Assembly: GCF_008245025.1 (NCBI RefSeq)
Contig: NZ_CP043426.1
Location: forward strand, 310,001-374,000
DNA from: Campylobacter lari subsp. concheus
Lineage (GTDB): Bacteria; Campylobacterota; Campylobacteria; Campylobacterales; Campylobacteraceae
DNA: 64,000 nt
Direction of reading: 5' to 3'
Shown: positions 45,167 to 53,825 of the stretch, one piece after another
How the letters are laid out: every line of letters starts with the position of its first letter
Position numbering within the stretch: the stretch's first letter is position 1
Position numbers and translations under genes: made by a program
The notes under the pieces: model-generated
Database searches by the model: none
What the model saw: only the letters and a program-made list of their open reading frames with translations
What the model was told of the DNA's origin: nothing

Positions 45167-46123
45167 TTAATCTTTAGGTACAATATTGCCTTTTTTGTCA
45201 ATATATACCCATTTTCCGTTTAGTAAAACTTCCGCTAATCCTTCAATAAAGCCCAACTTTACATCATCAAATTTAGGTTCTATTGCAATTTTTCCACTTG
45301 TATCAATAAAACCCCATTTACCATTCAGTTTAACACGAGCCAAACCTTCATTAAAACTCAAAGCAAAATCAAATTTAGGTTCTATTGCAATTTTTCCATT
45401 TGTATCAATAAAACCCCATTTACCATTCAGTTTAACAGCTGCCATTTTTTCATAAAAATTTCCGATAAAATCAAATTTAGGTTCTATTGCAATTTTTCCA
45501 CTTGTATCAATAAAACCCCATTTACCATTCAGTTTAACACCAGCCAAACCTTCACCAAAATCCCACGTATAATCAAATACATTTTCAACTAAAATTTTAT
45601 TATTTTCATTGACTAAATTCCATTGATTATTATCTTTGATAGCTCTTAGATCCTTGTGTTTGTGTATATAAGCATTTATGCAAGCTTTCCTATCTCCCTT
45701 GTCACATTTTTCTTTGTAGATAGCTTGGAGTATTTTACAACTTGCTTCATCGCTGTGACATTTGCTTTCAAGTTCGCTTATGTAAATTCGGCTATATTTT
45801 CCACCGTAGAAATACTGATACACACTAGCTAAAGCTATCAAAAACAAAATCATCATACTAACTATGATTTTACTTTTGTGTTTTGTGATAAATTCTTTTC
45901 TTTGTTTGACTTTCTTTTCTCTTTCTTCTTGGGCTATTTTTATCTCTTCTTCGACTTTCTTTTTTCTTTCTTCTTCTAATCTTTTTAATTCTTCTTGTCT
46001 TTGTCTTTCTTTTTCTAGTTTTTCTTTTGCTTGTGGATCGTATAGTTCATTACTTCCACATTCTTTACAAAATTTAGCTACATCTAAATTTTTCATATTA
46101 CAACGTTTGCAAATAAGCATCAT
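45167..46123 (-). CDS. zinc-ribbon, membrane-anchored WG-repeat protein
   Basis: The 318-residue protein has four parts. A zinc ribbon (C5, C8, C19, C22) is followed by a charged coiled coil to about residue 80, then a membrane helix (84-106) with basic residues on its N-terminal side, so the rest is probably periplasmic. After it come four cysteines (C122, C129, C140, C148) with two pairs spaced seven apart, as in Sel1-like repeats with disulfides. Residues 165-318 are WG repeats, three of which are nearly identical (KLNGKWGFIDTSGKIAIEPK). Overlaps the upstream J-domain gene by four bases. Function unknown. Confidence 0.82.
   Translation of the reverse strand: MMLICKRCNMKNLDVAKFCKECGSNELYDPQAKEKLEKERQRQEELKRLEEERKKKVEEEIKIAQEEREKKVKQRKEFITKHKSKIIVSMMILFLIALASVYQYFYGGKYSRIYISELESKCHSDEASCKILQAIYKEKCDKGDRKACINAYIHKHKDLRAIKDNNQWNLVNENNKILVENVFDYTWDFGEGLAGVKLNGKWGFIDTSGKIAIEPKFDFIGNFYEKMAAVKLNGKWGFIDTNGKIAIEPKFDFALSFNEGLARVKLNGKWGFIDTSGKIAIEPKFDDVKLGFIEGLAEVLLNGKWVYIDKKGNIVPKD
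45272..45577 (-). repeat. 102-bp tandem repeats encoding WG units
   Basis: Three nearly identical 102-bp (34-codon) units start at 45272, 45374 and 45476, each beginning TTTAGGTTCTATTGCAATTT on the plus strand. Near identity at silent positions indicates recent duplication or gene conversion, so the copy number may vary between strains. Confidence 0.8.
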
Positions 46124-46923
46124 TCACCCCTTGCTTGTTTTATGATTTCATAGGCTAGGTTGATCTTTTTCATCATCTCTTGAGCTATCTTTAAAAGTTC
46201 AGGTGGAAGCTCTTTAGAATGAAGGTTATCATAGTGGTATTCTTTAGCTAGTTTTCTATAATTTTTCTTAATACTTTCAAAATCATCATTTGGATGAGAA
46301 TTTAAAATTTCATAGGCTTGTTCTAGGGTGATTTTTATTTCATCTTGGTGTTTTTCTTGTTTTTGCTGAGTGTTTTCATGTGTGAAATTATAAATTTGTT
46401 CATATCTTATTTTTATTTCCCTAAAGCTTATGAGGTTTAACCCAAGTCCTATGATGATATTTTCCATTAAGGTGTTTTCATTTGCACTCATTTGTTTATC
46501 ATAGTATATTAGATCAAGCAATAAACATATAAGAAAATCCGCCTCTTCTTTGCTTATGCGTATGTTAGAGCAAAGCTCACTAATGCTTCTACCTTGATTT
46601 TTCTCATACTCAAAAATGCTTGCATAAGTATTTCTAAAGCCACTATACTCTTTAGTATAAAACATTTCTATCTTATCAAGCAAAGAAGATATAAATTTAG
46701 ATAAATCTTGGGTAATGATTTTATTATCTACTTTGGCAACTTTTGCTAAAAAAGCAACCATGATAGCAGGATTTTTACTATAAATATAATCAAATTTTTG
46801 TCTTGCAACATGGTATAATTCTTTTCCGCAAAATATACAAAATTTAGCGTCTTTATCAGGATTAAATTCTGAGCAATGCTTGCAAATTCTATATTCTTGA
46901 GCTTTAAATTTTAAAGAAAACAA
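46120..46923 (-). CDS. zinc-ribbon TerB/DjlA-like protein with altered J domain
   Basis: The 267-residue protein has an N-terminal zinc ribbon (C14, C17, C29, C32). A TerB/DjlA-type helical domain follows (AFLAKVAKVDNKI..., then LIYYDKQMSANENTLMENII). Residues about 198-264 form a C-terminal J domain of the DjlA kind (KNYRKLAKEYHYDNLHSKEL). The invariant HPD of J domains is HYD here (H230-Y231-D232), which would be expected to impair activation of DnaK. It is first in the three-gene minus-strand cassette. In C. jejuni, addA and rplM are adjacent as I recall, so the cassette is an insertion. Confidence 0.82.
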   Translation of the reverse strand: MFSLKFKAQEYRICKHCSEFNPDKDAKFCIFCGKELYHVARQKFDYIYSKNPAIMVAFLAKVAKVDNKIITQDLSKFISSLLDKIEMFYTKEYSGFRNTYASIFEYEKNQGRSISELCSNIRISKEEADFLICLLLDLIYYDKQMSANENTLMENIIIGLGLNLISFREIKIRYEQIYNFTHENTQQKQEKHQDEIKITLEQAYEILNSHPNDDFESIKKNYRKLAKEYHYDNLHSKELPPELLKIAQEMMKKINLAYEIIKQARGE

Positions 46924-47069
46924 AATAAAACCTTATTTTTAATATAATAAAAAGTTATTTTACAAAGAACTCACTTAAAATGTGCTATTTTGCTTTTATA
47001 TATAAAAATTAATCAAAGAATTTAAGCTTTAAATATTCTTAAATTAAGTATTAATTAAGCTAAAATAAT

Positions 47070-47075
47070 TATAAT
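47070..47075 (+). promoter_or_regulatory. -10 box of rplM-rpsI
   Basis: TATAAT about 35 bases upstream of the rplM start, in a 188-base gap that holds no other recognisable feature. Confidence 0.6.
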
Positions 47076-47111
47076 CACATTTTTAAAAAAATTTTTGGCA
47101 AAGGTAAGATG

Positions 47112-47537
47112 ATGACAAAGATAACAAAGCCAAACGAAGTAAAACGCGAATGGATCGTTTTAGACGCTGAAGGAAAGCGTTTTGGTCGTCTTTTAACAGA
47201 AGTAGCGACTATTTTAAGAGGTAAAAATAAACCTTGCTATACTCCAAATGTTGATTGTGGAGATTATGTAATCATTATCAATGCTTCTAAAGCAGTTTTC
47301 ACAGGTGCAAATAAAGCAGAAGATAAATTATACCACAGACATTCAGGATATTTTGGAAGCGTAAAAAGTGAAAAATTTGGTGATTTATTAGAAAAAAATC
47401 CAGTTAAATTATATAAATTAGCAGTTCGTGGTATGCTACCTAAAACAAACCTAGGTAGAGCTATGCTAAAAAAATTAAAAATTTATGCAGGTAGCGAACA
47501 TCCTCATACTGCTCAAATTGCTAATAAAGGAAAATAA
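47112..47537 (+). CDS. rplM: ribosomal protein L13
   Basis: The product matches L13 throughout ([28 protein letters not shown]-type [18 protein letters not shown]). Two ATG codons stand in a row at 47109 and 47112; I prefer 47112 (141 residues) because AAAGG then lies at normal spacing. It is co-transcribed with rpsI two bases later. Confidence 0.96.
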   Translation: MTKITKPNEVKREWIVLDAEGKRFGRLLTEVATILRGKNKPCYTPNVDCGDYVIIINASKAVFTGANKAEDKLYHRHSGYFGSVKSEKFGDLLEKNPVKLYKLAVRGMLPKTNLGRAMLKKLKIYAGSEHPHTAQIANKGK

Positions 47538-47539
47538 TC

Positions 47540-47929
47540 ATGGCAACAACATACGCAACAGGTAAAAGAAAAACCGCTGTAGCTAAAGTTTGGGTAAAAG
47601 CTGGTAGTGGTAAAATCATCGTTAATGGTATGGATTTAAACACTTGGCTTGGCGGACATGAAGCTATAAAATTAAAAGTAGTTCAGCCTTTATTAGTAAC
47701 TAAGCAAGAAACTTCTATGGATATTAAAGCAACAACTTTAGGTGGTGGATATAGCGCTCAAGCTGAAGCTTTAAGACATGGTATTTCAAGAGCTTTAGCT
47801 GCTATGGATGCAGATTTTAGAGCATTATTAAAACCAAAAGGACTTCTTACTAGAGATAGTAGAACTGTTGAACGTAAAAAATACGGTCGCAGAAAAGCAA
47901 GAAGAAGCCCACAATTCTCTAAACGTTAA
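47540..47929 (+). CDS. rpsI: ribosomal protein S9
   Basis: The 129-residue protein has the S9 features [13 protein letters not shown] at the start and the basic tail [17 protein letters not shown] that reaches the decoding site. It ends the L13-S9 operon and is followed by a terminator. Confidence 0.97.
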   Translation: MATTYATGKRKTAVAKVWVKAGSGKIIVNGMDLNTWLGGHEAIKLKVVQPLLVTKQETSMDIKATTLGGGYSAQAEALRHGISRALAAMDADFRALLKPKGLLTRDSRTVERKKYGRRKARRSPQFSKR

Positions 47930-47937
47930 TCTTTTTT

Positions 47938-47964
47938 TGGATCCATTTTTTGGATCCATTTTTT
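47938..47964 (+). terminator. terminator after rpsI
   Basis: TGGATCCA (47938-47945) and a second TGGATCCA (47951-47958) pair as an 8-bp stem with a T5 loop, followed by a T run. Confidence 0.75.
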
Positions 47965-48046
47965 CTTTCATTTTTTAAAAATCATATTTTTTCATATATT
48001 TTAGTTTTGTTTAAAATTATAGGATTTTTTATTTATAATAAACTTT

Positions 48047-48127
48047 TATAATTTCAAAGTCCGATCAGGGAAACCTCCTTTTTGTAGTAAATTTAAGCCC
48101 CTTACCCAAAAGGGGCTTATTTTATTT
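48047..48127 (+). ncRNA. candidate small RNA with anti-Shine-Dalgarno segment
   Basis: Between rpsI and cadF, a -10 box TATAAT (48047-48052) is followed by a sequence without an open frame. It ends in a strong intrinsic terminator: TAAGCCCCTT (48094-48103) paired with AAGGGGCTTA (48110-48119), then TTTTATTTT. The predicted RNA runs from about 48059 to 48126. Its middle contains AAACCTCCTTTTT (48071-48083), complementary to strong ribosome sites (AAGGAGG), and GATCA...CCTCCTTT resembles the 3' end of 16S rRNA. The upstream gene already has its own terminator, so this second one needs its own transcript. Function is inferred only. Confidence 0.62.
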
Positions 48128-48142
48128 TAATCTTCATTTTTA

Positions 48143-48148
48143 TATAAT
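48143..48148 (+). promoter_or_regulatory. -10 box of cadF
   Basis: TATAAT 44 bases before the cadF start codon, directly after the terminator of the candidate small RNA. AAAAGGA is the ribosome site. Confidence 0.55.
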
Positions 48149-48191
48149 CAAAAAAATTTAATATATTTATTAATCAAAAAAAGGATGAATT

Positions 48192-49178
48192 ATGAAAAAA
48201 ATTATGGCTTTGGTAGGTTTAACTAGTGTTTTGTTTGCTTTCGATACTAATAAAATAGAAATCACTCCAACTTTCAACTACACAATTCCAGAAGGAAATT
48301 TAGATCTTAAAAATTATGGTGGAGTGGGTTTAAGATTTGGTTATCATTATAATGATTTATGGATAGATCAAGCCGAGCTTGGCTTAGAGTATTATGATAA
48401 CGCAAAATATAATAATCCAAACGATAATACACATACAGATACTAGTGTTTCAAGATTTTATGTAAATGCTATTAAGGGAATTGATCTAGCTAATCATGTA
48501 TATTTATATGGATTATTGGGAACAGGCTATGAGTATTTAAGTCATGGAGCTTATGAGAATAAAAGTGGTATGTTTGCTCAATATGGTGCAGGTTTTAAAT
48601 TTGCACTTGGAGAAGATTTGGCTTTGAGACTTGAAGCAAGAGATCAAATTAAATTCAATAATGGTGATCATAATTTAATTTCTAGTGTTGGTTTGAGTTT
48701 TTATTTTGGCAATAAAGCTCCAAAAACTCCTCAGCCTACAACTAAACAAATCGAAGAAAAACCACAGACAAAACAAGTTGATAAATCATGTCCAGAACCA
48801 AGAAAAGGTGCTTTGCTTGATCATATAGGTTGTGAAAAAACAATAGCACTTGAGGGACATTTTGGTTTTGATCAAATCACTATAAACCCTGAATTTGCAC
48901 AAAAAATCCAAGAAGTAGGTAAGGTTTTAGAAGAAAACCCACAATATTATACTATTTTAGAAGGTCACACAGATAGCACAGGACCTAAAGCCTATAATCA
49001 AAAATTATCATTAGAACGTGCAAAGGCAGTTGCAAAAGAACTCGAAAAAACAGGCGTTGCTAAAGAAAAAATTGTAACTAAAGGCTATGGTTTTGAAAAG
49101 CCAAAAGCAAGCAATGACACTAAAGAAGGTCGCGCTCAAAATAGACGCGTGGAAGCAAAATTTTTCATTAAAGAATAA
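48192..49178 (+). CDS. cadF: CadF-type fibronectin-binding outer membrane protein
   Basis: The 328-residue protein has a signal peptide (ending LFAF), an OmpA-like beta-barrel to about residue 172, a proline/threonine-rich linker with two cysteines (C200, C214), and a C-terminal OmpA peptidoglycan-binding domain ([18 protein letters not shown]). CadF binds host fibronectin. In C. jejuni the FRLS tetrapeptide has been mapped as important for binding; the same place here reads FALG (137-140, in [20 protein letters not shown]). I recall FALG and this length for C. lari. The linker is longer than in C. jejuni. Confidence 0.92.
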   Translation: MKKIMALVGLTSVLFAFDTNKIEITPTFNYTIPEGNLDLKNYGGVGLRFGYHYNDLWIDQAELGLEYYDNAKYNNPNDNTHTDTSVSRFYVNAIKGIDLANHVYLYGLLGTGYEYLSHGAYENKSGMFAQYGAGFKFALGEDLALRLEARDQIKFNNGDHNLISSVGLSFYFGNKAPKTPQPTTKQIEEKPQTKQVDKSCPEPRKGALLDHIGCEKTIALEGHFGFDQITINPEFAQKIQEVGKVLEENPQYYTILEGHTDSTGPKAYNQKLSLERAKAVAKELEKTGVAKEKIVTKGYGFEKPKASNDTKEGRAQNRRVEAKFFIKE

Positions 49179-49181
49179 ATT

Positions 49182-49826
49182 TTGCTAAAAAAGACTATTT
49201 TATTTGATTTAGATGGTACTTTGATAGACTCTACAAGTGCCATTTTAGATGGATTTGATGCTGCTTTTAAAGCTTTTAGTGAGCCTTTAAGAGATCATGA
49301 GGCCATTAAAGCTTTAATAGGCTTTCCTTTAGATGTAGCTTTTGAAGAACTTGGAGTGCCAAAAGAAAAAACAAGTGAGTATATTAATGCTTACAGAAGC
49401 GTATATCAAAAAATTTATATAGAGCAAACTTCTTTGCTTTCTTTGGCAGAAGAAAGTGTATATGAAGCTAGTTTATTTGCTGATTTAGCCGTTGTAACGA
49501 CTAAGAGTTCTAAATTTTCCAAACCTTTGCTAGATCATTTAGGGATAGGAAAATACTTTAAAGTTATTATAGGTAGAGATGATGTAACTTACCCAAAACC
49601 AAATGCTGAGCCTATTTTATTAGCTTTAGAAAAATTATCTAAAAGCAAAGAAAATGCATTTATGATTGGAGATACTCATTTAGATATCCAAGCAGCTTGC
49701 AATGCGGGCATTAAACCCATAGCAGTGAGTAGTGGTTATGAAAGCAAGGAAAGTTTAGCTAAATTTAAAATTCCACTTTTTAAAAATACTTATGAGGCAA
49801 TAGAGCACATAAAAAATATCCGATAA
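49182..49826 (+). CDS. HAD-family phosphatase (phosphoglycolate type)
   Basis: The 214-residue protein has the HAD motifs LFDLDGTLIDS, VTTKSS, the lysine in YPKPNAEP and MIGDTHLDIQAA. This is the Gph-like subgroup acting on small phosphate esters. The start is TTG at 49182, three bases after the cadF stop, with no strong ribosome site. The substrate cannot be told from sequence. Confidence 0.85.
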   Translation: MLKKTILFDLDGTLIDSTSAILDGFDAAFKAFSEPLRDHEAIKALIGFPLDVAFEELGVPKEKTSEYINAYRSVYQKIYIEQTSLLSLAEESVYEASLFADLAVVTTKSSKFSKPLLDHLGIGKYFKVIIGRDDVTYPKPNAEPILLALEKLSKSKENAFMIGDTHLDIQAACNAGIKPIAVSSGYESKESLAKFKIPLFKNTYEAIEHIKNIR

Positions 49827-49943
49827 TTTCACACTCAAACTCCATACTCATAAATAATAAAAATTTTTTATCATTGTTTAAGACAATTCAAGATAAAGTA
49901 GCTATTGATTTTAAGTAATTATTTTAATTATAAGGATAATTAG

Positions 49944-52900
49944 ATGAGTAAAATAATGAAAACAATGGATGGTAATGAAGCAGCAGCTTATGCAGCTTAT
50001 GCATTTACAGAAGTTGCTGGAATTTATCCTATTACTCCAAGTTCACCAATGGCAGATTATACTGATATATGGGCCTCTCAAGGTAAAAAAAATCTTTTTG
50101 GAGTACCAGTTAAAGTTGTAGAAATGCAAAGTGAGGCAGGGGCAGCAGGGACAGTTCATGGTTCTTTACAAGCTGGTGCTTTAACTACTACTTATACTGC
50201 TTCTCAAGGACTTTTGCTAAAAATACCAAATATGTATAAAATTGCAGGTCAGCTTTTACCTGGGGTTATTCATGTGGCAGCTAGAGCTTTGGCTTCTCAA
50301 GCACTATCTATTTTTGGCGATCATCAAGATGTTTATGCAGCAAGACAAACAGGTTTTGCTATGCTTTGTTCACATTCTGTACAAGAAAGTATGGATTTAG
50401 CAGGTGTTGCGCACTTAGCAGCTATTAAAGGTAGAGTACCTTTTATGCATTTTTTTGATGGTTTTAGAACTTCTCATGAAATTCAAAAAATAGAAGTAAT
50501 GGATTATGCACATTTTGATCGTTTGCTTGACCGTGAAGCTTTGATGGAATTTAGAAATTCCTGTCTAAATCCAGAAAATCCAAAAACAAGAGGTACAGCT
50601 CAAAATGATGATATTTATTTTCAAACAAGAGAGTTGGCAAATAAATATTATGAAGCTATTCCCGACATTGTTAATGAATATATGCAAGAAATTTCAAAAA
50701 TTACAGGAAGAGAATACAAGCCTTTTGTATATTATGGGGATAAAAACGCAACACGCATTGTAGTAGCAATGGGTTCAGTGACTGAAGCTTTAAAAGAAGT
50801 TGTAGATCATCTAAATGGTAAAGGCGAAAAAGTAGGGGTTTTAAAAGTTCATTTATATAGACCATTTAGTTTAAAATATTTATTTGATGTAATGCCTCAA
50901 AGTGTTGAAAAAATTGCTGTTTTAGATAGAACTAAAGAGCCAGGAAGTTTAGGGGAGCCACTTTATTTGGATTTAAAAAGTGCATATTATGGAAAAGAAA
51001 AAGCACCTTTAATCGTTGGTGGTAGATATGGACTTTCTTCAAAAGATGTTGATCCTGCTCAACTTCTAGCGGTTTTTGAAAATCTAAATCAAGCAAACCC
51101 AAAAGATAGTTTTACCATAGGAATTAATGATGATGTGACTTTTACTTCATTGCCTGTGGGAGAAAAAATTTCTTTAGGTGATGAAAGTACTATAGAGTGT
51201 TTATTCTATGGACTTGGTGCTGATGGTACTGTAGGTGCAAATAAAAATTCTATTAAAATCATAGGGGATAAAACAGACTTTTATGCGCAAGCTTATTTTG
51301 CTTATGATTCTAAAAAATCAGGTGGTTATACAAGAAGCCATTTAAGATTTTCTAAAAAACCTATTACCTCAACTTATTTAGTTTCTACACCGCATTTTGT
51401 AGCGTGTTCAGTGGCTGCGTATTTAGAAATTTATGATGTTTTAGCAGGCATTAGAAAAGGCGGAACTTTCCTTTTAAATAGTATTTGGAGTGCACAAGAA
51501 ACTATTAAGAAGATTCCAAATGCAGTAAAAAGAGTTTTAGCGCAAAAAGAAATTAATTTTTATATTATCAATGCTACAAAACTTGCTAGAGAAATAGGAC
51601 TAGGTAGTAGAACAAATACAATCATGCAATCGGCTTTTTTCAAGCTTGCTAACATTATTCCTTTTGAAGATGCACAAAAATATATGAAAGAATTAGCTTA
51701 TAAATCATATAGCAAAAAAGGTGATGCTATAGTTGAGATGAATTACAAAGCTATTGATGTGGGTGCAGATGGACTTGTAAAGGTTGATATTGATCCTTCT
51801 TGGGCAAATTTAGCTGATGAAGTTAAAGAAGAAACTATAGCCTATAAAGGCACTGAATTTGTTGAAAAAATCGCAAAACCTATGAATGCAGCTAAGGGAG
51901 ATGATTTGCCAGTTTCAGCATTTTTGGGTTATGAAGATGGTGGTTTTGAACATGGTACTACTGAGTACGAAAAAAGAGGTGTTGGTGTTATGGTGCCAAG
52001 ATGGATAGAAGCTAATTGTATTCAGTGTAATCAATGTGCTTCAGTATGTCCGCATGCGGTTATTAGACCATTTTTAATAGATGAAAAAGAATTAGAAAAT
52101 GCTCCAGCAGGTGTAAAAGAACATAGCTTAAATGCAAAAGGTGTAAAAGAGCAAAAATTAAATTTCAAAATTCAAGTTTCACCACTTGATTGTACAGGTT
52201 GTGAGCTTTGTGTGCATGAGTGTCCAACTAAAGAAAAATCTTTAGTAATGGTTCCACTAGGTGAAGAGCTTGATCATGGTGAGCAAGAAAATGCAGATTA
52301 TTTATTCAAAAAAGTAAGCTATAAAGATAATATCTTAAATAGAGAAAATGCAAAAGGTATTCAATTTGCTCAACCTTTATTTGAATTCCATGGGGCATGC
52401 CCAGGGTGTGGGGAAACTCCTTATATCACTTTAATCACTAGATTGTTTGGTGAAAGAATGATTATTGCTAATGCAACAGGTTGTAGTTCTATTTATGGTG
52501 GTTCAGCTCCTTCAACTCCATATAGAAAAAGTAATAAAAATGGTCATGGACCAGCTTGGGGTAATTCTTTATTTGAAGATAATGCTGAATTTGGTCTTGG
52601 TATGAAAATAGCAACTGAAACAACAAGACATAAAATTGAGCAAATCATGAATGAAAGTATGCAAGAAGTTCCTAATGCGCTTTCTGCATTGTATAAAGAA
52701 TGGATTGCAAATAAAGAAGATTCTAAAGTTTCTTTAGAGCTAAGAGATAAGTTGGTGCCATTGCTAGAAGAAAATAAACAGATTAAAACTGTAAATGATA
52801 TTTTAGAACTTAAAAGCTATTTAAGTAAAAAATCACATTGGATTTTTGGTGGTGATGGTTGGGCTTATGATATAGGTTATGGTGGGCTTGATCATGTTTT

Positions 52901-53498
52901 AGCAAGTGGTGAAAATGTAAATATTTTGGTGCTTGATACTGAAGTTTATTCAAATACCGGAGGTCAAAGTTCAAAATCTTCAAGAACAGGTTCGGTGGCT
53001 CAATTTGCTGCAGCAGGTAAGCCGGTACAGAAAAAAGATCTAGGTCAAATTGCTATGACTTATGGTTATATTTTTGTAGCTCAAGTAAATTCTAATGCAA
53101 ATTATGCGCAATTGTTAAAAGCAATAATAGCAGCAGAAGCTTATGATGGGCCTTCTTTGATTATTGCTTATTCTCCTTGTATAGCTCATGGTATTAAAGG
53201 CGGACTTGGAAATTCGGGAAATCAAGCAGAACTTGCCACAAAATGTGGGTATTGGCCAACTTATATTTATGATCCACGTTTAGAAGCAGAAGGTAAAAAT
53301 CCTTTAACAATTTCTTCTAAAGAGCCTGATTGGGATTTATATGAAGGCTTTTTAATGAATGAAGTGCGTTATAATTCTTTGAAAAAATCAAATCCTGAGC
53401 AAGCAAAAGAATTATTTGAAAAAAACAAAGCAGAAGCACAACGCCGTTATAGACAACTTAAACGTCTAGCAAGTGCTGATTTTAGTAATGAAAATTAA
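49944..53498 (+). CDS. nifJ: pyruvate:ferredoxin (flavodoxin) oxidoreductase
   Basis: This 1184-residue single-chain enzyme converts pyruvate to acetyl-CoA and CO2, reducing ferredoxin or flavodoxin. Its domains are in the usual order: N-terminal pyrimidine-binding part (GIYPITPSSPMADYTD), a gamma domain, two 4Fe-4S clusters (CIQCNQCASVCP from C692 and CTGCELCVHECP), a proximal cluster with ACPGCGETPY, and the thiamine diphosphate motif GDGWAYDIGYGGLDHVL. It matches Cj1476c, which I recall as essential. The 117-base gap before it holds an AT-rich promoter region without a clear palindrome. Confidence 0.95.
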   Translation: MSKIMKTMDGNEAAAYAAYAFTEVAGIYPITPSSPMADYTDIWASQGKKNLFGVPVKVVEMQSEAGAAGTVHGSLQAGALTTTYTASQGLLLKIPNMYKIAGQLLPGVIHVAARALASQALSIFGDHQDVYAARQTGFAMLCSHSVQESMDLAGVAHLAAIKGRVPFMHFFDGFRTSHEIQKIEVMDYAHFDRLLDREALMEFRNSCLNPENPKTRGTAQNDDIYFQTRELANKYYEAIPDIVNEYMQEISKITGREYKPFVYYGDKNATRIVVAMGSVTEALKEVVDHLNGKGEKVGVLKVHLYRPFSLKYLFDVMPQSVEKIAVLDRTKEPGSLGEPLYLDLKSAYYGKEKAPLIVGGRYGLSSKDVDPAQLLAVFENLNQANPKDSFTIGINDDVTFTSLPVGEKISLGDESTIECLFYGLGADGTVGANKNSIKIIGDKTDFYAQAYFAYDSKKSGGYTRSHLRFSKKPITSTYLVSTPHFVACSVAAYLEIYDVLAGIRKGGTFLLNSIWSAQETIKKIPNAVKRVLAQKEINFYIINATKLAREIGLGSRTNTIMQSAFFKLANIIPFEDAQKYMKELAYKSYSKKGDAIVEMNYKAIDVGADGLVKVDIDPSWANLADEVKEETIAYKGTEFVEKIAKPMNAAKGDDLPVSAFLGYEDGGFEHGTTEYEKRGVGVMVPRWIEANCIQCNQCASVCPHAVIRPFLIDEKELENAPAGVKEHSLNAKGVKEQKLNFKIQVSPLDCTGCELCVHECPTKEKSLVMVPLGEELDHGEQENADYLFKKVSYKDNILNRENAKGIQFAQPLFEFHGACPGCGETPYITLITRLFGERMIIANATGCSSIYGGSAPSTPYRKSNKNGHGPAWGNSLFEDNAEFGLGMKIATETTRHKIEQIMNESMQEVPNALSALYKEWIANKEDSKVSLELRDKLVPLLEENKQIKTVNDILELKSYLSKKSHWIFGGDGWAYDIGYGGLDHVLASGENVNILVLDTEVYSNTGGQSSKSSRTGSVAQFAAAGKPVQKKDLGQIAMTYGYIFVAQVNSNANYAQLLKAIIAAEAYDGPSLIIAYSPCIAHGIKGGLGNSGNQAELATKCGYWPTYIYDPRLEAEGKNPLTISSKEPDWDLYEGFLMNEVRYNSLKKSNPEQAKELFEKNKAEAQRRYRQLKRLASADFSNEN

Positions 53499-53501
53499 AA
53501 T

Positions 53502-53825
53502 TTGCTTCGATTTTTACTTGTGAGTTTATGGATACTTAGCGCTTTTGGCACTAAGTATCCATTTTTGAATCAAGACTGCAGTAATATTGATTTTTCTTTG
53601 ATTCAAGATCCTTTTTTTCAAAAGACTACAAATATAAAATCTGATTTTTCTTTGCAAGCTATCATTTCTAATAAAGTTAAAATTAATGATAAATGGTATG
53701 CTTTAAATGATGATATTGAAGATTTTAAGATTGTTGAGATTAAAAATTCTCAAGTTGTGTTAATAAAGGAAGAAAAAGTCATGGTTTTAAAATTGTATGA
53801 AAAAAATAATATTTTTATTTATTAG
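53502..53825 (+). CDS. ctsX: transformation protein CtsX
   Basis: The 107-residue protein has an N-terminal membrane anchor (MLRFLLVSLWILSAFG) and a small periplasmic domain. By position before the secretin gene it is CtsX, an inner-membrane protein needed for natural transformation in C. jejuni. The start is TTG. It overlaps ctsD by 29 bases. Confidence 0.75.
   Translation: MLRFLLVSLWILSAFGTKYPFLNQDCSNIDFSLIQDPFFQKTTNIKSDFSLQAIISNKVKINDKWYALNDDIEDFKIVEIKNSQVVLIKEEKVMVLKLYEKNNIFIY

Noticed and set aside
45186-45455. plus-strand frame opposite the WG-repeat gene
   Set aside because: It arises from the tandem repeats read backwards; no ribosome site and composition unlike Campylobacter proteins. 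The same holds for the plus-strand frame at 45864-46145.
44613-46923. insertion sequence or prophage remnant
   Set aside because: No transposase, integrase or terminal repeats were seen, despite the accessory look of the genes.
46924-47069. hidden gene or RNA between the J-domain gene and rplM
   Set aside because: Only AT-rich sequence with the divergent promoters; no hairpin with T run and no frame with a ribosome site.
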